Positions 59,142 to 64,000 of a DNA stretch of 64,000 bases are shown here, piece after piece. A program made the translations under genes and the position numbers. The notes below the pieces were generated by a model, which was not told the origin of the DNA, did not search any database, and saw only the letters and a program-made list of their open reading frames with translations. Numbering within the stretch: position 1 is the stretch's first letter; every line of letters starts with the position of its first letter. Origin of the DNA: CAZTPJ01 sp964614515 (GTDB lineage: Bacteria; Planctomycetota; Phycisphaerae; Phycisphaerales; UBA1924); the NCBI GenBank assembly GCA_964614515.1, contig CAZTPJ010000010.1, positions 1 through 64,000 on the forward strand. Reading direction: 5' to 3'.

Positions 59142-60965
59142 TTACCACCCGCGCTGCATTCCCCCCCCCTGCTGCGCCCCGATTGCGGCCGGGATGGCGA
59201 TCAGGGGCAGGAACGGTTCCATCGCGCCAAGGGAGGCGGCGGCGTTGACGAGGACCGAGCGGTCGCCGCGCGATTCGGTGATGAGGACATCGCCCTCCCA
59301 GTAGGAGTATTCGATCATCGCCCGCGCGCCCTGACGAAGTTCGCCAAAGGTCGGCACGACCATCGCAGGCCCACGCGAGGCATCGCTGGGCGAACGCATC
59401 GCGTTGCTCACGGCCGAGCCGAACATCGACACGAGCGGATACCCCGCGCGCATCGCCCGCTGCGTCTCGAGGAACGACACCGATGTCACCTCGCGACCCC
59501 GGGGCATCGCGGCCGCGAACGCCGCATTGGCCATCAGGCCCTCGCCCGCCTTGCCGCCCGCCTGTCGCACGGCCGCGATCACCGACTGCGGCATCGCGCC
59601 CGCGATCAACCAGCGATCGGTCATGGCCCAGGTGAGTTCCAGCGGCACGGGCAGGCCGTTGAACCGCAGACTGATGAGATCAATCCCGTCATACTCCCAC
59701 GCGGCCAGACGAACATACCCCGGGCCGACGGGAATCGCATCCGCGAGCGTGTTGGCCATCGCGCGAAGTTTCTCAAACGCGCTGATGAACCGCGCGCGAT
59801 CCTTGAACGTCACCATCGCCACGCCCGACGCGAGCGAGCCGCCGCCCGTGGAGTCGGACAGATACATCGCGGCCGTGCCGCCGAGGGCATCGATCACATC
59901 GTCGAAGATGTTGACGCCCGTACGCGCTTCGAACTCCGCGAGGGCATCCTCGACGGGGGCCCCCATCTCCGCCGCCTCCCCCGCCATACCGCGCAGCCAC
60001 GACAGATCAAACTTGCCAACGCACGCCATGTGGGCATCAGCGGGAATCGCCGCGAAATCCGCCGTGGTCAGCGTGCCCCTGGGCGACCACGGGCCGGCCA
60101 CCATCGCCCCGCGCATCGTTGTGCGGACGATGGACTCGGTGGCCGTGTATCGCCACGATGACTCGAAACGCAGCGGGTCTTCGCCGATGAGGCCGCTTTG
60201 TTCGAGCATCGCCGCGACACGCTGCATGGTCTGCGGATCCTGGTTGGGGAGCATCGGCAGCATCTCGGCCAGGGGCGCCAGGCCGCTGGAATCAAACGCC
60301 ACGCGCATCACCGCGCCATCTTCCAGCCCCGCGAAGGGCGCATCGGGATTGTTCATCGTCCCCGCGATGATTTCGTACCGCCACGCGCCGTTGCTCTGAC
60401 GCGGGCCGTAACTGACGATGGCCAGTTGCACGGAGATGTCCGTCATGCCCTGGAAGCGGGTGCTGGCCTTGGGCCTGATGCGGTCGCCCGCGGCGAGCAT
60501 CATGGCGCTGACTTCGCCGTGCATCGCGCTTGCGGCCTGCTCGCTGGGCATCTCGAGGCTCAGGATCGCGCCATACCCGAACGCGCCGCCCGAAGGGTTG
60601 TCGCCATCGTACACGACGGCGAACCGCGCGGGCCGCGACATCATGTCGAGGACTCGCGGGGCAAGCGCCATCGCCTGCGGCGGCACATCGGGCAACTCAC
60701 GCCCGAGTTCGGCCAGACGCATCGGCAACATCGCGAACGCCTGGCGCAGCGCGGCATCCTTGGGATCAACCAGCACGGCCGCCGCGCCCGCGGACTCGAA
60801 CGAAAGCACCGTGATCTGCCTCGCGGCATCGGGCCGGGATTGTTCAACACCGACGCTGGCCACGCCCGCCACAGCCGATCCGCACCAGACCATCCCCCCA
60901 CCGATCCCCCCACCCATCCCCCACACAGCGCACACGGCGACGATCCGCTTGATCCCCTGCATCAT
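59142..60965 (-). CDS. Large secreted protein, function unknown
   Basis: 607 residues; AAGGAGG precedes ATG 60965. A signal peptide with a Gly-rich core (about 5-33) is followed by a soluble protein with motifs recalling substrate-inhibition style DUF3352-like proteins, for example EFEARTGVNIFDDVIDALGG, AMYLSDSTGGGSLASGVAMV, and LEMPSEQAASAMHGEVSAMM, but I cannot assign it firmly. No catalytic site is evident. The last residues (QQGGGMQRGW) include a C9 run (59161-59169). Related proteins are common in planctomycetes as periplasmic proteins of unknown role. Confidence 0.75.
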   Translation of the reverse strand: MMQGIKRIVAVCAVWGMGGGIGGGMVWCGSAVAGVASVGVEQSRPDAARQITVLSFESAGAAAVLVDPKDAALRQAFAMLPMRLAELGRELPDVPPQAMALAPRVLDMMSRPARFAVVYDGDNPSGGAFGYGAILSLEMPSEQAASAMHGEVSAMMLAAGDRIRPKASTRFQGMTDISVQLAIVSYGPRQSNGAWRYEIIAGTMNNPDAPFAGLEDGAVMRVAFDSSGLAPLAEMLPMLPNQDPQTMQRVAAMLEQSGLIGEDPLRFESSWRYTATESIVRTTMRGAMVAGPWSPRGTLTTADFAAIPADAHMACVGKFDLSWLRGMAGEAAEMGAPVEDALAEFEARTGVNIFDDVIDALGGTAAMYLSDSTGGGSLASGVAMVTFKDRARFISAFEKLRAMANTLADAIPVGPGYVRLAAWEYDGIDLISLRFNGLPVPLELTWAMTDRWLIAGAMPQSVIAAVRQAGGKAGEGLMANAAFAAAMPRGREVTSVSFLETQRAMRAGYPLVSMFGSAVSNAMRSPSDASRGPAMVVPTFGELRQGARAMIEYSYWEGDVLITESRGDRSVLVNAAASLGAMEPFLPLIAIPAAIGAQQGGGMQRGW

Positions 60966-61070
60966 GATCCTGGCCTCCTTGTTCGTGGTGTTTCCCGTTC
61001 CCTATGCTAGCGGACCCTGCGCGCGGGCAGCCAGACGCTTGTTGGACTCTCCCCTTCGCCGATTTCACGC

Positions 61071-62096
61071 ATGGCTGAACGCATTGTGATTATCAGGCCC
61101 AGTGCCCTCGGCGATGTCTGCCGAACTGTGCCCGTGCTGGTCAGTCTGCGGCGGGCGTACCCGGATGCTCGCATCGACTGGCTCGTGCAGGATACGTTCG
61201 CCGAGGCCGTGGCGGGTCATCCCGATCTGTCACATGTCGTGCCGTTTCCGCGTGAGGCCCTGAGCAGGGCCGCGAAGTCGCTTCGGTTCGGCCGTGTGCG
61301 TGCATGGACCAGGTCTCTGCGTGAGGCGAAGTATGATCTGGTTCTGGATTGTCAGGGACTGCTGCGCAGCGGATGGATCGCGTGGGAGACGCGGGCGGCA
61401 CAACGCGTGGGGTTCGCCGATGCGCGGGAACTGGGGTGGCTGGGCCTGACGCAGCGCGTGCGAGTGGCCGCGGACACGCACACGGTGGAGCGGATGATGG
61501 CGCTCGTCAAGGCCCTGGGCGTCGAGCAGGTCATGGACCTGCGATTGCATGTGCCGCCCGCGGCGCAAGCGCGGTTGCTCGCGGACTCGCGGCTTGCCGG
61601 GCGATACGCGCTGCTCGCGCCGACGAGTCGATGGCCGTCGAAACTGTGGCCGGCGGAACGCTTCGCGGCGATTGCCGAATCGCTGCTCGATGGACACGTC
61701 GAGCATGTCGTTCTGACGGGGATGCGCAGCGAGCGCGGGCAGATCGGGCCGCTGCTTGAGTTCGCGGCGAGCGAGCCGCGCGTGATTGATCGCGTGGGCG
61801 CTACGTCAGTCGGCGAGTTGATGGCGTTGATCAAGCACGCGGCGATCGTGATTGCCAGCGATTCGGCGGCGCTGCACATGGCGGTTGGGTTTGAACGGCC
61901 GTTGGTGGGGCTGTTCGGGCCGACGCGCGTGGGCCTCGTCGGGCCGTATCGACGCGAGCGCGATGTGATTCAGCACGTCACGTCCGGCGATTCGTTCAAC
62001 CACAAGCGGACCACGAACGCGATGATGCTTCGCATCGGCGTGGAAGAGGTGGCGGCGGCTGCGGTGGATCGGTTGCGCACGTCGAGGGCGCGGTAA
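61071..62096 (+). CDS. Glycosyltransferase family 9 (heptosyltransferase-like)
   Basis: 341 residues. MAERIVIIRPSALGDVCRTV, then VLVSLRRAYPDARIDWLVQD, YDLVLDCQGLLRSGWIAWET, LLAPTSRWPSKLWPAERFAA, and VIASDSAALHMAVGFERPLV then GLFGPT are the GT-B landmarks of ADP-heptose:LPS heptosyltransferases. It should add heptose, or a related sugar, to a lipopolysaccharide-type core at the inner face of the inner membrane. This fits a Gram-negative-type envelope. No other LPS gene is in the window. No ribosome-binding site is seen. Confidence 0.9.
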   Translation: MAERIVIIRPSALGDVCRTVPVLVSLRRAYPDARIDWLVQDTFAEAVAGHPDLSHVVPFPREALSRAAKSLRFGRVRAWTRSLREAKYDLVLDCQGLLRSGWIAWETRAAQRVGFADARELGWLGLTQRVRVAADTHTVERMMALVKALGVEQVMDLRLHVPPAAQARLLADSRLAGRYALLAPTSRWPSKLWPAERFAAIAESLLDGHVEHVVLTGMRSERGQIGPLLEFAASEPRVIDRVGATSVGELMALIKHAAIVIASDSAALHMAVGFERPLVGLFGPTRVGLVGPYRRERDVIQHVTSGDSFNHKRTTNAMMLRIGVEEVAAAAVDRLRTSRAR

Positions 62097-62152
62097 AGGG
62101 CCGTCGGTCAGCGAAACGTTCATCATCATGTTCCGCGTGCGCCTGTTGGATG

Positions 62153-62224
62153 CGCACAGGCGAGACACCCGTGCCACCGGGAGAATGTGGAGATGCGCAC
62201 AGGCGAGACGCCCGTGCCGCCGGG
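62153..62224. repeat. Two R3 palindromes between convergent genes
   Basis: GCGCACAGGCGAGACACCCG followed by TGCCACC occurs at 62153 and again, with slight change, at 62194, 41 bp later. They fill the gap between the glycosyltransferase and ATPase genes, which converge. Confidence 0.75.
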
Positions 62225-62264
62225 GGAAGGAGACCATCTTCGATCGCGTGCGCGATCGGCTCTG

Positions 62265-63854
62265 TCAGGCGGGGCGGATGCCGCGATAGAGCGCCTGCAC
62301 GCGCTCGCTCTCCTGCTTGCGTACCGAATCCAGCAGCAGGCGCGGGATTCGCCACGCTTCCTGATCGCGTGAGACGTTCGAACAATGTTCGCTGAAACAG
62401 TGATAGAGAAACTTGAACGCATCGCGCGGCTGGTGCATCTGATCCAGCGCATCGACCAGATCCTGCCGTGTGACATCCTCAGCAAACAAATCAAGCAGCG
62501 AAATCGACTTCGCCCCCGGCGCCAGGCACGCCCGAAGACGCGCGTTGCACAGGTCATACAGCATCGGACCCGTCCACGACAGCCGATCGATCAGGTTCTG
62601 CTTGTCCAGCCGTGCTTCCTGAAAGAACGCGCTGGATTCCTTATACAGCGTGTGCCGCAGTTCGATCGGCAGGAGCAGTTTGAACCCGATCCCAGCCTGC
62701 TGAAGGAACTTGTTGTTGAGCATGGGCCAGACCACGGCCTTCATCCGCGCCGGATCGCCCGAAATCAACGTCGGCTCATCCACGCGATCAACGATCACAA
62801 TCATGCCGACAAAGCCGAACTCCCCGGCCACTCGGCGCAGACGCTCGAGCATCAGAAACCGCGTCTCATCGGACTCGGTCACGGGCAGATTCGCCGGATC
62901 GCGCAGCAGCGCATGCAGGCGTCGCAGCGACATCGCATACGACACATCCGGACGCTGGCTCACGCGAATCTGCCGTCGAACGCGTCGTCCGAGGTGACGC
63001 CACCGCGCAGGATCCCACAGATACCGCTTCGCCAGCAGCGCCAGCCACACGGCCGCGGCCGCGATCAGCGCGATCACCCACGTCTGCGTGATCTGGGGTT
63101 GATTCCGGGCGATGTAGAGCGCCACCACGGCCCCGGGCAGCAGCACCCCCCCCCACGCCAGCGCCATCCACACCAGCGCATCCTTGGGCGCGGGGAGGCG
63201 AAGCAGTCGTCGCAGCGCGCGCGTGCGCAGGTCCGCCTCGGCCGGGCGGTCATAGATCGCCTGAAGCAGCAGCAGATCGCGCCGCGCTGCTTCATCCATG
63301 CGCCGCGCCAGGCGACCCGCCTCTGGCCCAAGATCAAGCGCATCATCGCGCGTCCGCCCGAGTACCGCATCGACCAAACGCGGCACGATCAGCCCGAGCA
63401 TCGCGTCGATGTGATCCACAAGCCGGATCTGCTCGAGCGAGGCCAGCGGGTCCTTTCCACCCACTCTCGCGTGGAAGCGTTCGATGATGCCGCTGAGGTC
63501 GTCGTAGGGAACGAGAAGGACCTTGTTGGTGGGATGCAGCGCGTTGTGTTCACGCACGCGGCGTTCGATCTGAAGCCGGATGGCGGTTTTGCCGCTGCCC
63601 TTTTCGCCAAAGACAATGGCCGTGGCCGGGCGATGCAGTTCCCCGAGGATCTTTTCAAAGTCGCTGTGGGCTGAATCGGGCGGCCGGCCCTGTCGAACGA
63701 CCGCGGTGTCGGATGCATCGCGCGAGGCCGGCCCGCGGGATGGATCGCCGGGAGTCGTCGTCATCCGCGCAAAGACCGCATCGTGTCGAGCCTCCTCGCC
63801 GCGAAAGGGATGCTCCACGATCGACCAGTGCTCGAAGAAGTCGGAAAGTGTCAC
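62265..63854 (-). CDS. KAP-like P-loop ATPase with membrane helices inserted in the ATPase domain
   Basis: 529 residues; GTG 63854 start with AAGGA upstream. Walker A GEKGSGKT (83-90). Two membrane helices follow (about 227-249 and 258-277), then Walker B GMIVIVDRVDEP (D356) and a C-terminal helical region. An ATPase split by membrane helices between Walker A and B is the pattern of KAP NTPases, some of which act in phage exclusion or membrane-linked signalling. Walker B differs from the usual hhhhDDLDR. Target and role are unknown. The start overlaps the upstream stop codon. A C9 run lies in the first helix (63146-63154). Confidence 0.7.
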   Translation of the reverse strand: MTLSDFFEHWSIVEHPFRGEEARHDAVFARMTTTPGDPSRGPASRDASDTAVVRQGRPPDSAHSDFEKILGELHRPATAIVFGEKGSGKTAIRLQIERRVREHNALHPTNKVLLVPYDDLSGIIERFHARVGGKDPLASLEQIRLVDHIDAMLGLIVPRLVDAVLGRTRDDALDLGPEAGRLARRMDEAARRDLLLLQAIYDRPAEADLRTRALRRLLRLPAPKDALVWMALAWGGVLLPGAVVALYIARNQPQITQTWVIALIAAAAVWLALLAKRYLWDPARWRHLGRRVRRQIRVSQRPDVSYAMSLRRLHALLRDPANLPVTESDETRFLMLERLRRVAGEFGFVGMIVIVDRVDEPTLISGDPARMKAVVWPMLNNKFLQQAGIGFKLLLPIELRHTLYKESSAFFQEARLDKQNLIDRLSWTGPMLYDLCNARLRACLAPGAKSISLLDLFAEDVTRQDLVDALDQMHQPRDAFKFLYHCFSEHCSNVSRDQEAWRIPRLLLDSVRKQESERVQALYRGIRPA

Positions 63855-64000
63855 GCCTGATCCTTGGCGCGGTCGAGCGCCGCGTCCTGCACCACGCCGC
63901 TTCGAACATTCCGGCGACGCTGGTGCGATTGCAGCGCAAGCCCGACCCTTCGCATCAATGCAACGTCAGCGACACCGGCCATCCTGGCCGTGTCAGTGCT
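63851..64000 (-). CDS. C-terminal part of an upstream gene, continuing past the window
   Basis: The frame that ends in TGA at 63851-63853, overlapping the GTG of the ATPase gene, is open to the window edge for 49 residues and ends VVQDAALDRAKDQA. The sequence is polar and basic (HQRRRNVRSG) with no motif. Start-stop overlap with the ATPase gene suggests an operon. Identity cannot be judged from this fragment. Confidence 0.45.
   Translation of the reverse strand, partial: STDTARMAGVADVALMRRVGLALQSHQRRRNVRSGVVQDAALDRAKDQA

Overview
The window looks like chromosomal DNA of a planctomycete, most likely class Phycisphaerae. The reasons are high G+C, a full flagellar gene set, secreted proteins ending in paired EF-hand-like 'CDxSTGxxxxDxFDFLCFGN' modules (the GC-type dockerin seen in Phycisphaerales), a PEP-CTERM-like protein, and CPxC-x11-CxECG zinc ribbons next to membrane helices. 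This assignment is inferred from gene content only.

Layout. 1-4600: the 3' part of tRNA-Leu(CAG), a small membrane protein, an RNase HII-like enzyme, a secreted dockerin-bearing repeat protein and rmuC. 4790-35170 (minus strand): one very long motility locus. In transcription order it reads TPR membrane protein, FlgN-like chaperone, histidine kinase, sigma-54 response regulator, flgB, flgC, fliE, fliF, fliG, fliH, fliI, fliJ, motE-like, fliK, flgD, a small flagellar-operon protein, flgE, fliL, fliN, fliO, fliP, fliQ, fliR, flhB, flhA, then (after an inserted 1.9-kb repeat-rich segment) flhF, a small membrane protein and the FliA-type sigma factor. It holds the basal body MS-ring, rotor, export gate, export ATPase and hook genes with their two control tiers (kinase/sigma-54 activator, then sigma-28). 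fliM, motAB, flgG, filament and P/L-ring genes are not in the window.

35600-45850: a scattered type II secretion/type IV pilus-like set (secretin, TPR lipoprotein, GspE ATPase, GspF platform protein) mixed with a DUF3800 protein, a two-domain 6-pyruvoyl-tetrahydropterin-synthase-like protein and an exported glutathione peroxidase. 45950-64000: a mixed region with DUF1015, PEP-CTERM-like and beta-helix secreted proteins, HU, a methyltransferase, two zinc-ribbon membrane proteins, sucC, a PQQ-type sugar dehydrogenase, a family 9 glycosyltransferase and a KAP-like membrane ATPase.

The least explained part is the repeat content. Several families of palindrome-rich repeats flank small orphan ORFs: direct copies 507 and 528 bp apart around 70- and 85-aa ORFs, and an inverted pair around a 107-aa ORF. 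Two unrelated tandem arrays share an exact 21-bp period. About fourteen C/G homopolymers of 9-12 nt occur, mostly inside flagellar and signalling genes and nearly all as G on the coding strand. The repeat-bracketed small ORFs and the possible slipped-strand switching of motility genes are the best candidates for undescribed biology here.
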